From Chitinophaga sp. CB10 (GTDB taxonomy: Bacteria > Bacteroidota > Bacteroidia > Chitinophagales > Chitinophagaceae): a stretch of DNA of 64,000 nt. A model generated the notes under the pieces. That model ran no database searches and was not told where the DNA came from. It saw nothing but the letters and a program-made list of their open reading frames with translations. Positions 19,076-26,902 of the stretch are shown here, one piece after another; the first letter of the stretch is position 1; each line of letters begins with the position of its first letter. A program made the position numbers and the translations under genes. The DNA is taken from NCBI GenBank assembly GCA_001870995.2, contig MLAV02000006.1, positions 248,001-312,000 of the forward strand, read 5' to 3'.

Positions 19076-20116
19076 ATGAAAAGAACTATTTATCAATATA
19101 TCATGGCCGGGATGTTTGCAGCAGCCCTGGCGTCCTGTAAGAAAGACGAGGTGAAAACCATTGCCCAGCCAGGCACCGCGCCTATGCTGAGCGCCAGCGC
19201 GGATACCGTCATCCTGAAAAAGGATCATGCGGCGGACAATGCGGTTACCTTCAAATGGAACGCCTCCAGCTTTGGCTTTAACGGGGTGGTAAAATACAGC
19301 CTCGAGTTCGCGAAAAAAGGCGACAACTTTGCCACCGTGAAAGCAGTGACCGCCGATACCCTCAGCAAAACGCTGACAGTGGCGGAACTGAATACCATCG
19401 CCAACGGGCTGGAAGTGGACAATGGCGTGCCGGCGGACCTCGAGGTGCGCGTGAAAGCCATTATCAGCGACAACTTCCAGGCAGCGTATTCCAATACCCA
19501 AAAGCTGGTCGTGAACTCCTACCTGGACCTCATCGATTACCCGAGCATGTATGCGCCGGGCGATTACCAGGGCTGGAACCCCGCGGGAGCGGCCAAACTG
19601 GTATCTCTGAAATCGGATAAAGTCTACGAAGGATACGCTTATTTCTCCGCCGCAACCACTACGTTTAAATTCACTTCCCAGCCAAACTGGGATGGTACCA
19701 ACTATGGAGGTACCAGCAGCGGCAATAAGGGCGTGTTATCCGCCACCGGCGATAACCTGCAGGTGACCGGCGCCGGTTATTACTACCTCACACTGGACCT
19801 GGGCTCCAATGCCTGGTCCGCCACGCTGACCACCTGGTCCATGATCGGCAATGCCGCCAAAGGCTGGGATACGGACCTGGATCTGACCTTTGATCCGGCT
19901 AAGAACGTATGGACGGCCACGGCCGACCTCTCCGCCGGCGAATTTAAGTTCAGGGCCAACCATGCCTACGATATCAACTACGGCGATAATAAACCCGGCG
20001 ATCCTTTCCTGAACAGGGACGGGGCCAACATTAAAATTACCGAGGCCGGCACGTATGACATTGTGCTGAACCTGAGTATTGCGGGCAACTATTCTTACAC
20101 CCTCAAAAAGAAATAG
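19076..20116 (+). CDS. susE: SusE/SusF-like starch-binding outer-membrane lipoprotein
   Basis: A 346-residue lipoprotein (lipobox ALASCKKDEV). Residues about 25-140 match the immunoglobulin-like SusE N-terminal domain (VTFKWNASSFGFNGVVKYSLEF). After a linker come two copies of a starch-binding beta-sandwich, from about 155 (PGDYQGWNPAGAAKL) and from about 250 (MIGNAAKGWDTDLDL, then FRANHAYDINYGDN). SusE and SusF hold starch at the cell surface. Two binding modules fit SusE better than SusF, which usually has three. The gene begins 11 bases after susD and ends the operon. Confidence 0.9.
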   Translation: MKRTIYQYIMAGMFAAALASCKKDEVKTIAQPGTAPMLSASADTVILKKDHAADNAVTFKWNASSFGFNGVVKYSLEFAKKGDNFATVKAVTADTLSKTLTVAELNTIANGLEVDNGVPADLEVRVKAIISDNFQAAYSNTQKLVVNSYLDLIDYPSMYAPGDYQGWNPAGAAKLVSLKSDKVYEGYAYFSAATTTFKFTSQPNWDGTNYGGTSSGNKGVLSATGDNLQVTGAGYYYLTLDLGSNAWSATLTTWSMIGNAAKGWDTDLDLTFDPAKNVWTATADLSAGEFKFRANHAYDINYGDNKPGDPFLNRDGANIKITEAGTYDIVLNLSIAGNYSYTLKKK

Positions 20117-20553
20117 TTTCTAACGTGAGGAGCCGGCAACGGCCGGTTCTGATAATTATAAGGGCAAACGGAATGAAGGGCCGGCTCCTGCAAAGGGGCG
20201 GCCTTTCGTTTTTTGGGGCGGCACTGAGGAATTTTTTGCCCGCTTCGGGCGGCCGGGCAGCAACCCCGGCAGGCGCGGAGCCGTTAATTTTGGGTTACGT
20301 TCACAGATATGTGAAAAAATTACAGGCGCGCCCGGCAGGGTCTTAACAGCCGGTTCAAATGCCCGTACCGCCTTGTGTATGAAGGAAATAAGCGGCTTAT
20401 TAACCTATGATTTTCAACCCCTCCCGTTACGAAACTTTTCATTTTTCTTTTCCACATGTAACAATCTGAGAACCAAAATTGTAATTTAGCGGGATGGTTG
20501 TGTCATGAACGTACTGCGTATAGGCATAATTGATATAAAAAAAATTTCGGCAA
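20117..20553 (+). other. Intergenic region between the starch locus and the Mla operon
   Basis: A 437-base gap without a convincing gene. It holds the starch-locus terminator, a 9-base inverted pair (AGGAGCCGG at 20128 and its complement at 20181), and a TAATTTTG box at 20285-20292 followed by the perfect inverted repeat TTCACA-gata-TGTGAA at 20300-20315, which could be a promoter with an operator. A 73-codon frame at 20125 is not supported. Confidence 0.5.
20192..20214 (+). terminator. Intrinsic terminator of the starch locus
   Basis: Stem AAAGG/CCTTT with a five-base loop, followed by CGTTTTTT. It lies 76 bases after the susE stop, and a larger inverted repeat at 20128/20181 may add to it. 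Confidence 0.6.
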
Positions 20554-21348
20554 ATGGATTCCAGCAGCGGACAACCGGAGAAACCAGTAGTTTCCAGGGG
20601 GATAGATAATTTCTTCCTGGACATCTATCGCATCTTCCAGTTTATCAAACGCTTTTTCAGAGAGGCGTTACGCCCTCCATTGGAGGTTAAAGAGTTTATC
20701 AGGCAGTGCTACATGGTAGGGTACAAATCCCTCACGTTAATCACCATGACCGGCTTTATTACGGGCCTGGTATTTACCAAACAATCACGTCCATCCTTAT
20801 CTGAATTCGGGGCCACTTCCTGGCTGCCTTCCCTGATCGCCATCGCGGTGGTAAGGGCGCTGGCGCCGTTGGTAACCTCCCTGATCTGCGCAGGTAAGGT
20901 GGGTTCCAGCATCGGTGCGGAACTTGCTTCTATGAAAGTGACAGAACAGATCGATGCCATGGAAGTATCCGCCATCAACCCGTTTAAATACCTGGTAGTG
21001 ACCAGGGTCATGGCTACCACCGTTTGTATCCCCATCCTGGTGTGTTATACCGGCCTTGTAGCCCTCCTCGGTTCTTACCTGGATATTCATCTGAACGAGC
21101 ATACCAGCTTTGTGACCTTCTTCCAGAATGCGTTTAAAAATATCACCTTCCTGGATTTCGGCACCACGATGTTCAAAGCGATCGCCTATGGCTTTACCAT
21201 CGGTATAGTAGGCTGTTTCCAGGGTTGGAGAGCTACGCAGGGTACGCAGGGCGTAGGTAAAGCCGCAAACGTATCCGTAGTAGTGTCCATGTTCCTGATC
21301 TTCCTCGAAGAAGTAGTAATTGTACAGGTGGCAAACTCTATCAGATAG
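20554..21348 (+). CDS. mlaE: MlaE-family ABC transporter permease
   Basis: A 264-residue membrane protein with the typical MlaE/TGD1 layout: an amphipathic N-terminal helix, then about five membrane segments. Landmarks are GYKSLTLITMTGFITGLVF, the conserved ALAPLVTSLICAGKVGSSIGAELASMKVTEQIDAMEVSAINP block (only key parts quoted here), and the C-terminal FLEEVVIVQVANS. It is the inner-membrane part of a phospholipid transporter that moves lipids between inner and outer membranes. It is first of three tightly spaced genes with MlaF and MlaD; MlaB and MlaC are not present in the window. Confidence 0.93.
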   Translation: MDSSSGQPEKPVVSRGIDNFFLDIYRIFQFIKRFFREALRPPLEVKEFIRQCYMVGYKSLTLITMTGFITGLVFTKQSRPSLSEFGATSWLPSLIAIAVVRALAPLVTSLICAGKVGSSIGAELASMKVTEQIDAMEVSAINPFKYLVVTRVMATTVCIPILVCYTGLVALLGSYLDIHLNEHTSFVTFFQNAFKNITFLDFGTTMFKAIAYGFTIGIVGCFQGWRATQGTQGVGKAANVSVVVSMFLIFLEEVVIVQVANSIR

Positions 21349-21352
21349 CAGT

Positions 21353-22126
21353 ATGAAGAATTTTAAACCAAATATCGATTGGCAGGATAAGGTGATCGAC
21401 ATACACGATCTCTATAAATCCTTTGGCTCCAACCATGTACTCCGCGGCATCAGCCTCCAGGTGCATAAAGGGGAAAACGTGGTGGTACTGGGCCGCTCCG
21501 GTACCGGTAAATCGGTATTGATCAAAATAATGGTAGGTTTACTCTCCCCGGATTCCGGCGAAGTAAATGTACTCGGCAAGGAAGTTCCCGGCCTCTCCGT
21601 AGTGGAACTGAGGGAACTCCGCCTGCGGGTAGGCTTCTGCTTTCAGAACGGCGCGCTGTACGACAGTATGACCGTTGGCGAAAACCTGGCCTTCCCCCTC
21701 AAACGCAATACCCCCGGTATTACCCGGGCCAAGGTGAAAGAAATGGTGGCCACCGTGCTGGATGCCGTAGGGCTTTCCCAAACCATCGACCAGATGCCGG
21801 CCGAGCTGTCCGGCGGCCAGCGCAAACGTATAGGTATCGCACGTACGCTGATCCTCCGCCCGGATATTATGCTCTACGATGAGCCCACCGCCGGGCTGGA
21901 CCCCATCACCTGTACGGAAATCAATAACCTTATCAACGAAGTGCAACATCGCTTTAATACCACTTCCATCATCATTACCCACGACCTCACCTGCGCCAAA
22001 GCCGTAGGGGATACCATCGTTGTAATGAAAGAAGGCAGGTTCATCAAACGGGGACCGTTCGACGAAGTGTTCGATTCCAATGATGAACTGATCAGGGAGT
22101 TTTATGATTATAATTTTATCCAGTAA
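21353..22126 (+). CDS. mlaF: MlaF-family ABC transporter ATP-binding protein
   Basis: About 257 residues from the ATG at 21353, four bases after the mlaE stop; the frame is open further upstream, but those codons lie inside mlaE. ABC motifs are complete: Walker A GRSGTGKS, Q-loop in VGFCFQNGALYDSMTVGENL, signature LSGGQRKRIGIARTL, Walker B IMLYDEPTAGLDP, and switch histidine in SIIITHDL. It powers the MlaE permease. Confidence 0.95.
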   Translation: MKNFKPNIDWQDKVIDIHDLYKSFGSNHVLRGISLQVHKGENVVVLGRSGTGKSVLIKIMVGLLSPDSGEVNVLGKEVPGLSVVELRELRLRVGFCFQNGALYDSMTVGENLAFPLKRNTPGITRAKVKEMVATVLDAVGLSQTIDQMPAELSGGQRKRIGIARTLILRPDIMLYDEPTAGLDPITCTEINNLINEVQHRFNTTSIIITHDLTCAKAVGDTIVVMKEGRFIKRGPFDEVFDSNDELIREFYDYNFIQ

Positions 22127-22129
22127 TTT

Positions 22130-23155
22130 ATGAAAGATACAAGTAACAGAAGGTCGGTCATTGTTGGGATATTCATCCTGATCGGCGTCCTCATTTTTAT
22201 CGCTGCCATCCTGACCCTCGGCGGACAAAAGAAAGCTTTTGTGTCCGCAGTCAGAGTGAAGGCAATCTTTAAGGATGTGAACGGCCTGGCCGAAGGAAAC
22301 AACGTATGGTATTCCGGTGTAAAGGTGGGTACCGTTAAAAAGATCACCTTCCTCCGTCACGACGAAATCCTCGTGGAAATGAACGTGGAAAAGAGCGCCG
22401 CCAAATACATCCACAAGGACGTATTGGTGAAGGTAAGCTCCGACGGGTTCGTGGGTAACAAAATCATCGCCCTCTCCGGCGGTACGGATAAAATGCCGGA
22501 TATTGAAGACGGCGACCAGCTCCAGGTAGAAACCACCGTTGGGGCGGACGAAATCATGAACACCTTACAGGTTAATAATAAGTCCCTCGTAGAAATCACT
22601 TCCAACCTGAAAGTCATCACCAAAAAAATGATGGACGGGGAAGGTACCGTAGGTAAACTGCTGACGGACGATGCCGTGTACAACGAGCTGCAAGGCACCA
22701 TAGCCGCCCTGCAGAAAACGGCCAACAACACCCAGCGCCTCACGGAAGGGCTCTCCGCCTATGCGGCCAAGCTGCAAACGCCGGGCTCCCTCTCCAACGA
22801 CCTGGTGACGGACACCGTGGTATTTGCCCGCCTGCGCAGTACCATGAAACAACTGGATGTGGTAGCCGCCAACGCCAATACCATGGTGGAAAACCTGAAA
22901 GCTACCAGCGCCAACCTGAATCAGAACCTCAACAGCAGCAATACCCCTGCCGGCGTGCTGCTCAGCGACCGGCCAACAGCGGAATCCCTCAAATCCACCC
23001 TTCAGAACCTGCAAAGCAGCAGCGAGAAGCTGGATGAGAACATGGAAGCGCTCAAACATAATTTCCTCCTCCGTGGCTACTTCCGCAAACAGGATAAAAA
23101 AGCCCGGAAAGAGGCCGCCCAGCGGGCGAAAGACTCTGCAAGACTGGCCCAGTAA
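22130..23155 (+). CDS. mlaD: MlaD-family (MCE domain) lipid-transport protein
   Basis: A 341-residue protein with one N-terminal membrane helix (VIVGIFILIGVLIFIAAILT), an MCE domain at about residues 40-120 (VKAIFKDVNGLAEGNNVWYSG, VKVSSDGFVGNKIIALSGG), and a long alpha-helical C-terminal part with repeated NLKATSANLNQNL-like segments. MCE proteins form hexameric rings that carry lipids across the periplasm; the long helix could extend the channel. It begins three bases after mlaF and ends at a strong terminator, so mlaEFD is a closed operon. Confidence 0.92.
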   Translation: MKDTSNRRSVIVGIFILIGVLIFIAAILTLGGQKKAFVSAVRVKAIFKDVNGLAEGNNVWYSGVKVGTVKKITFLRHDEILVEMNVEKSAAKYIHKDVLVKVSSDGFVGNKIIALSGGTDKMPDIEDGDQLQVETTVGADEIMNTLQVNNKSLVEITSNLKVITKKMMDGEGTVGKLLTDDAVYNELQGTIAALQKTANNTQRLTEGLSAYAAKLQTPGSLSNDLVTDTVVFARLRSTMKQLDVVAANANTMVENLKATSANLNQNLNSSNTPAGVLLSDRPTAESLKSTLQNLQSSSEKLDENMEALKHNFLLRGYFRKQDKKARKEAAQRAKDSARLAQ

Positions 23156-23176
23156 TAACGGGGCCGCCTGCAATGG

Positions 23177-23216
23177 AAAGAGCGAATGCACGAAGGTGCG
23201 TTCGCTCTTTGCTTTT
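23177..23216 (+). terminator. Intrinsic terminator after mlaD
   Basis: Ten-base stem AAAGAGCGAA/TTCGCTCTTT with inner GCAC/GTGC and a GAAG loop, followed by GCTTTT. It ends the mlaEFD operon 21 bases after the stop. Confidence 0.75.
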
Positions 23217-23248
23217 GGGCGCTTGCTGCTACAAAATCCTTACTTTTG
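23214..23248 (+). promoter_or_regulatory. Predicted promoter for rluF
   Basis: TTTG at 23214-23217, a 23-base gap, and TACTTTTG at 23241-23248, matching the Bacteroidota consensus. It sits directly after the mlaD terminator and would start transcription near 23255, just before the ATG at 23270. Confidence 0.6.
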
Positions 23249-23269
23249 CTATCTGACTTACAGCAACAT

Positions 23270-24013
23270 ATGAACATTAGCGTCAATAAATATATCAGCG
23301 ATACCGGCTTTTGCAGTCGCAGAGAGGCGGACAAACTGATTGACCAGGCCCGTGTAACCATCAACGATAACATCGCCCTCAAAGGGGACCGCGTCAACGA
23401 AGGGGACGTCGTGGAGGTGGATGGCGAGCCGCTGAAAAAGAAGAAGACCACCGTGTACATCGCCCTGAATAAACCCAAAGGCATTACCTGCACTACGGAT
23501 AGAAAGGATAAAACCAATATTGTCGATTACCTGAACTATTCCAGCCGCGTTTTCCCGATCGGGCGACTGGACAAGCTCTCCGAAGGGTTGATCTTCCTCA
23601 CCAACGACGGCGACATCGTCAACAAAATTCTCCGTGCCGGCAACCAGCACGAAAAAGAATACGTGGTTACAGTGGATAAGCCCATCACCCTGGATTTCAT
23701 CAAGGCCATGCGCAGCGGGGTGAAAATCCTTGGCACTACCACCTTGCCGGCATTCGTGAAGCAGGAGGGTACCAACCGCTTCCGCATCATCCTCACCCAG
23801 GGGCTAAACCGCCAGATCCGCCGCATGTCCGAAGCGCTGGGCTACCGGGTAACCGCCCTGAAAAGGGTGCGTATCATGAATATCGCCCTGAAGGACCTGC
23901 CGCCTGGCAAATGGCGCTATTTCACCAAAGACGAAATCAACACCATCAACAGCATGGTGGCCAATAGCAGCAAAACGCAGCATAGCAACGATAACAGCGG
24001 AATGGACGAATAA
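23270..24013 (+). CDS. rluF: RluF-type 23S rRNA pseudouridine synthase
   Basis: About 247 residues from the ATG at 23270; an open stretch back to 23186 overlaps the promoter and terminator and is not used. Residues 1-60 are an S4 RNA-binding domain (MNISVNKYISDTGFCSRREA), followed by the catalytic domain with IALNKPKGITCT and the RsuA-family motif GRLDKLSEGLIFLTNDG, whose aspartate is the catalytic residue. The family isomerises uridine in 23S rRNA (U2604 in E. coli numbering); RluB-like specificity cannot be excluded. The next gene follows 12 bases later. Confidence 0.9.
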   Translation: MNISVNKYISDTGFCSRREADKLIDQARVTINDNIALKGDRVNEGDVVEVDGEPLKKKKTTVYIALNKPKGITCTTDRKDKTNIVDYLNYSSRVFPIGRLDKLSEGLIFLTNDGDIVNKILRAGNQHEKEYVVTVDKPITLDFIKAMRSGVKILGTTTLPAFVKQEGTNRFRIILTQGLNRQIRRMSEALGYRVTALKRVRIMNIALKDLPPGKWRYFTKDEINTINSMVANSSKTQHSNDNSGMDE

Positions 24014-24025
24014 TGCATCAAAACT

Positions 24026-25174
24026 ATGGACCTGACTTTTAACTCCACCTACCAGGCTGCCGTAAAGGTGGCGGAACCCGTTTCCAGCCATTTCCAGCAG
24101 CACTTGTACATGGCCCGGGAAAACGGAGAGGAGGACCTCGCCACCGTGCCATCGGCAAAAATCATTGAACGTATGATCGACATTGCCTTCTGGGCCAGCC
24201 TGCGCCGGGAAGAAGGCAATGCCACCCGCATATCCCTCGCTTTCCTGCAACCCTGCCAGGCAGGCAAACCCCTCCTGTTCGCGCACCGCATTCCACTCAC
24301 GCCCAACGCGCTCACCAAGTTAGCGCCCGGCGTGGAAAGGGCAGGCATCCATATCGGTATCTGGTACGAAGGGAATGAACTGTATATCTGGGGCACCACT
24401 ACCAAGCTGCCCAACCTCTGCTTTGTGCTGGACGTGGCGGAACCCGGCCTGCTGGTGGTCAAACACCGGCGACTCCTCGGCCTCGGCAAGTTCACCAACG
24501 TGGCCGTGCTGAAAGGGGACCAGGTCAAAATCGTGGACGAAGGCTGCAGCATGAAAAGGGATATCCCGGATATTCTCAGCTCCCTGCTGGGGCATAAGTC
24601 TTCCCCGGTATGGAACAATCCTACCAATGTGCTGATCCAGATCGCCGTATCAATGCGGGCGCACGGCAAAGGCGGCATCCTGCTCGTCACGCCGCCGGAT
24701 GACGACAGCTGGCGGGATTCCATCATCCACCCGCTGACCTATCCCATTGCGCCGGCGTTTTCCGGCGTGGCGGACCTCGTCCGGAGGGACGACCGCAGCG
24801 TCAGCGAAATTTTCTGGCAGAACGCCCTGCGCAGGGAAGTGGATAATGTGAGCGGACTCACCGCCGTGGATGGCGCTACCATCATCAATTCCCGCCATGA
24901 GCTGCTGGCCTTCGGCGCCAAGATCACCCGGTCCTATAATTCCACGGCCGTAGAACAGGTGATGATGCTGGAACCCGTGCTGGATGGGCGCCCGCACGTC
25001 GTGCATCCGTCCGGGATAGGCGGTACCAGGCACTTGTCCGCCGCGCAGTTTGTGCATGACCAGCGCAACTGCCTGGCGCTCGTCGCTTCGCAGGATGGCT
25101 ATTTTACGATCTTCTCCTGGTCGCCGTCCATACAGATGGTGCAGGGCCACCGGATTGATATACTGCTGATGTAA
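24026..25174 (+). CDS. DisA-related nucleotide-binding sensor protein (DACNV-like)
   Basis: A 382-residue soluble protein. Residues about 275-375 resemble the diadenylate cyclase fold of DisA: the DGA motif is present (GLTAVDGATII, about D282), a downstream GTRH motif is present (GGTRHLSAAQF, R335-H336), and the last strand reads CLALVASQDGYFTIFSW. The active-site RHR of DisA is RHL here and the spacing between motifs is about 53 residues instead of about 33, so cyclase activity is doubtful and a ligand-sensing role is more likely. From memory a family called DACNV has this profile. Residues 1-270 hold no domain I can name. It starts 12 bases after rluF, suggesting co-transcription. Confidence 0.65.
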   Translation: MDLTFNSTYQAAVKVAEPVSSHFQQHLYMARENGEEDLATVPSAKIIERMIDIAFWASLRREEGNATRISLAFLQPCQAGKPLLFAHRIPLTPNALTKLAPGVERAGIHIGIWYEGNELYIWGTTTKLPNLCFVLDVAEPGLLVVKHRRLLGLGKFTNVAVLKGDQVKIVDEGCSMKRDIPDILSSLLGHKSSPVWNNPTNVLIQIAVSMRAHGKGGILLVTPPDDDSWRDSIIHPLTYPIAPAFSGVADLVRRDDRSVSEIFWQNALRREVDNVSGLTAVDGATIINSRHELLAFGAKITRSYNSTAVEQVMMLEPVLDGRPHVVHPSGIGGTRHLSAAQFVHDQRNCLALVASQDGYFTIFSWSPSIQMVQGHRIDILLM

Positions 25175-25193
25175 AGGCGGCACGCCGCAGCGT

Positions 25194-26333
25194 TTATCCC
25201 TTCACGTTATACGCCCGGATCTTAATACAGGAAGGCGCTTTAATATGTTCCAACTTACCGGCAGGCGTTAACGCGCCTGTCTTTTTATTTCTGCGGAACA
25301 GCACTATATCATCGCTGAGCTGGTGGGCTACCAGCAGGAAGTTGCCCGTAGGGTCTATCACAAAGTTACGCGGGTGGTTGCCGCCGCTGGCTGTAATGGC
25401 GGTTTTGGTCAGCATCCCCGTATGTGCGTTCACGTTATAGGTCACAATTATATTCTCCTTGCCGCGGGTGCTGGCATACAAAAATTTCCCGTCAGGGGAG
25501 AGGTGTATGTCCCCGGAGCCATAATCTTCCGCTGCCGGCAGCGCGTGCGCGGAGATGGTTTGCAGCGGCGTCAGCGCGCCGTTAGCGTACCGGTAGGCAA
25601 CGACGTTGCCGCTGATTTCCTCTATACAGTACCCGAATTTCCCGTTGGGATGAAAGGCGAAATGCCGGGGCCCGGCGTTGCGCGCAGTGGGCGTGGCGGG
25701 CGGTTGCGCGGGCGTGAGCGGCGCAGGGCCGGATTGCAGGCGGTACCAGTGGATTTTGTCCGCGCCGAGGTCCGGCGCATACACGTAGCGCCCGTCCGGA
25801 CTAAACCCGATGGAATGCACATGCGACTGCTTTTGCCGTGGGCCGGTGCTGCTGTCCTTAATGGCGATCGTTTGCCCCGGCGTGCCGATGGAGCCGTCCG
25901 GCAACAGGGGATGGATGCGGAGGCTGCCGGCGGTATAGTTGGCATTCGCCAGCCAGGTATTGGTTTTGTTGACAGCTACGTACACCGGGTTTTCCCCTCC
26001 GGACGACTGGCTGTTGAGGAAGCGCAGCCGCCCCTGCAAGCTGTCAAATGCGTAACTGCTGACGGCGCCGCCGTTCGGCACCCTGGATTCCGTGGCCGCA
26101 TACAGGAATTGCCCGTTGTCGCTCAAATTGAGATAGGAGGGGTTGACCACCTCGCTCAGGGCGGAGACTTTCGTTGCCGCGCCCGTGGCGGGATCAAAAC
26201 GGTAGACGTATATCCCTTCCTGGCCGGCAGCGCCGTTGTAGGAGCCAACGAACATATAATAACGTTGCGCATGGGCGGAAATGGCAAGCAGGCAGGCTGC
26301 AGCGAAGCAAATGCATTTGTGGAACCGGTACAT
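25194..26333 (-). CDS. Exported lactonase-family beta-propeller (6-phosphogluconolactonase-like)
   Basis: About 379 residues from the ATG at 26333, which opens a signal peptide (MYRFHKCICFAAACLLAISA). The rest follows the YbhE-type seven-bladed lactonase: YMFVGSYNGAAGQEGIYVYRFD at the start, then SGGENPVYVAVNKTNTWL, VHSIGFSPDGRYVYAPDLGADKI, GPRHFAFHPNGKFGYCIEE, GDIHLSPDGKFLYASTRGKENI and NHPRNFVIDPTGNFLLVAHQ. Cytosolic members hydrolyse 6-phosphogluconolactone; exported Bacteroidota members may act on other lactones, so the substrate is open. The gene is convergent with the DisA-like gene. Confidence 0.87.
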   Translation of the reverse strand: MYRFHKCICFAAACLLAISAHAQRYYMFVGSYNGAAGQEGIYVYRFDPATGAATKVSALSEVVNPSYLNLSDNGQFLYAATESRVPNGGAVSSYAFDSLQGRLRFLNSQSSGGENPVYVAVNKTNTWLANANYTAGSLRIHPLLPDGSIGTPGQTIAIKDSSTGPRQKQSHVHSIGFSPDGRYVYAPDLGADKIHWYRLQSGPAPLTPAQPPATPTARNAGPRHFAFHPNGKFGYCIEEISGNVVAYRYANGALTPLQTISAHALPAAEDYGSGDIHLSPDGKFLYASTRGKENIIVTYNVNAHTGMLTKTAITASGGNHPRNFVIDPTGNFLLVAHQLSDDIVLFRRNKKTGALTPAGKLEHIKAPSCIKIRAYNVKG

Positions 26334-26339
26334 AGGCTG

Positions 26340-26347
26340 CAAACATA
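26340..26347 (-). promoter_or_regulatory. Predicted -7 element for the lactonase gene
   Basis: On the minus strand TATGTTTG, an exact TAnnTTTG match, ends 6 bases before the ATG at 26333. The mRNA would be leaderless or nearly so. This supports 26333 over an upstream TTG codon at 26342. Confidence 0.45.
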
Positions 26348-26349
26348 TA

Positions 26350-26386
26350 AAAAAAATGAGGAAGCCCCCATCCCCGGAAGCTTCCT
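26350..26386 (-). terminator. Intrinsic terminator after the VOC gene
   Basis: Read on the minus strand: stem AGGAAGC/GCTTCCT followed by CATTTTTTTT. It lies just after the stop of the VOC gene and before the lactonase promoter. Confidence 0.6.
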
Positions 26387-26413
26387 GCTATCGCCATTGA
26401 CAAGTAATAAGGG

Positions 26414-26815
26414 TTATTGCGCTGCGGAATTATCCATGTAGATATATTCCCAAAGGTGACCATCCAGGTCCTGGAAGCCCTGCGTGTACATCCAGCCATG
26501 GTCCTGCGCTGCTCTCGGAATGGAGCCGCCTGCGGCAACCGCTTTGCGCATAATGTCGTCCACTTCTTCCCGGCTGCCGGCAGAGAGGCAAAGGATGGTT
26601 TCCGTTACATGACTTGCATCTGCTACCTTTTTATCGGTGAACGTTTGAAAAAATTCTTCTTTCAGCAACATGAAATAGATCGTGTCGGAAACTACCATGC
26701 ATGCCGCTTTTTCGTCCGTAAACTGGGGATTGAACGTATAGCCCAGTTTGGTAAAAAAGTCCATCGTTTTATTGAGATCCTTCACGGGTAAATTCACGAA
26801 TATTTGTTTGTTCAT
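26414..26815 (-). CDS. VOC-family (glyoxalase/bleomycin-resistance-like) protein
   Basis: About 133 residues from the ATG at 26815 (MNKQIFVNLPVKDLNKTMDF). The VOC betaalphabetabetabeta units are visible: VNLPVKDLNKTMDFFTKLGY, MVVSDTIYFMLL, and the second half with DDIMRKAVAAGGS and FQDLDGHLWEYIYMD. Metal-ligand positions such as the late glutamate in LWEYIY are kept. Related Bacteroidota proteins are annotated only as glyoxalase-like; no substrate is implied. A frame extending to 26842 adds nine residues without support. Confidence 0.85.
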   Translation of the reverse strand: MNKQIFVNLPVKDLNKTMDFFTKLGYTFNPQFTDEKAACMVVSDTIYFMLLKEEFFQTFTDKKVADASHVTETILCLSAGSREEVDDIMRKAVAAGGSIPRAAQDHGWMYTQGFQDLDGHLWEYIYMDNSAAQ

Positions 26816-26835
26816 AGCTTTTGTTTTAACTACTG

Positions 26836-26843
26836 CAAACATA
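26836..26843 (-). promoter_or_regulatory. Predicted -7 element for the VOC gene
   Basis: Minus-strand TATGTTTG (consensus TAnnTTTG), 20 bases before the ATG at 26815. It has the same eight bases as the lactonase -7 element 500 bases away. Confidence 0.45.
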
Positions 26844-26902
26844 CGATCCGCGCGATTGCCCGCTGCTGTGTTATCCCGACAATTACCGGGGCGATTCCGA
26901 CA

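Noticed and set aside
20125..20346. A 73-codon frame after susE
   Set aside because: Covers the terminator and has no recognisable content.
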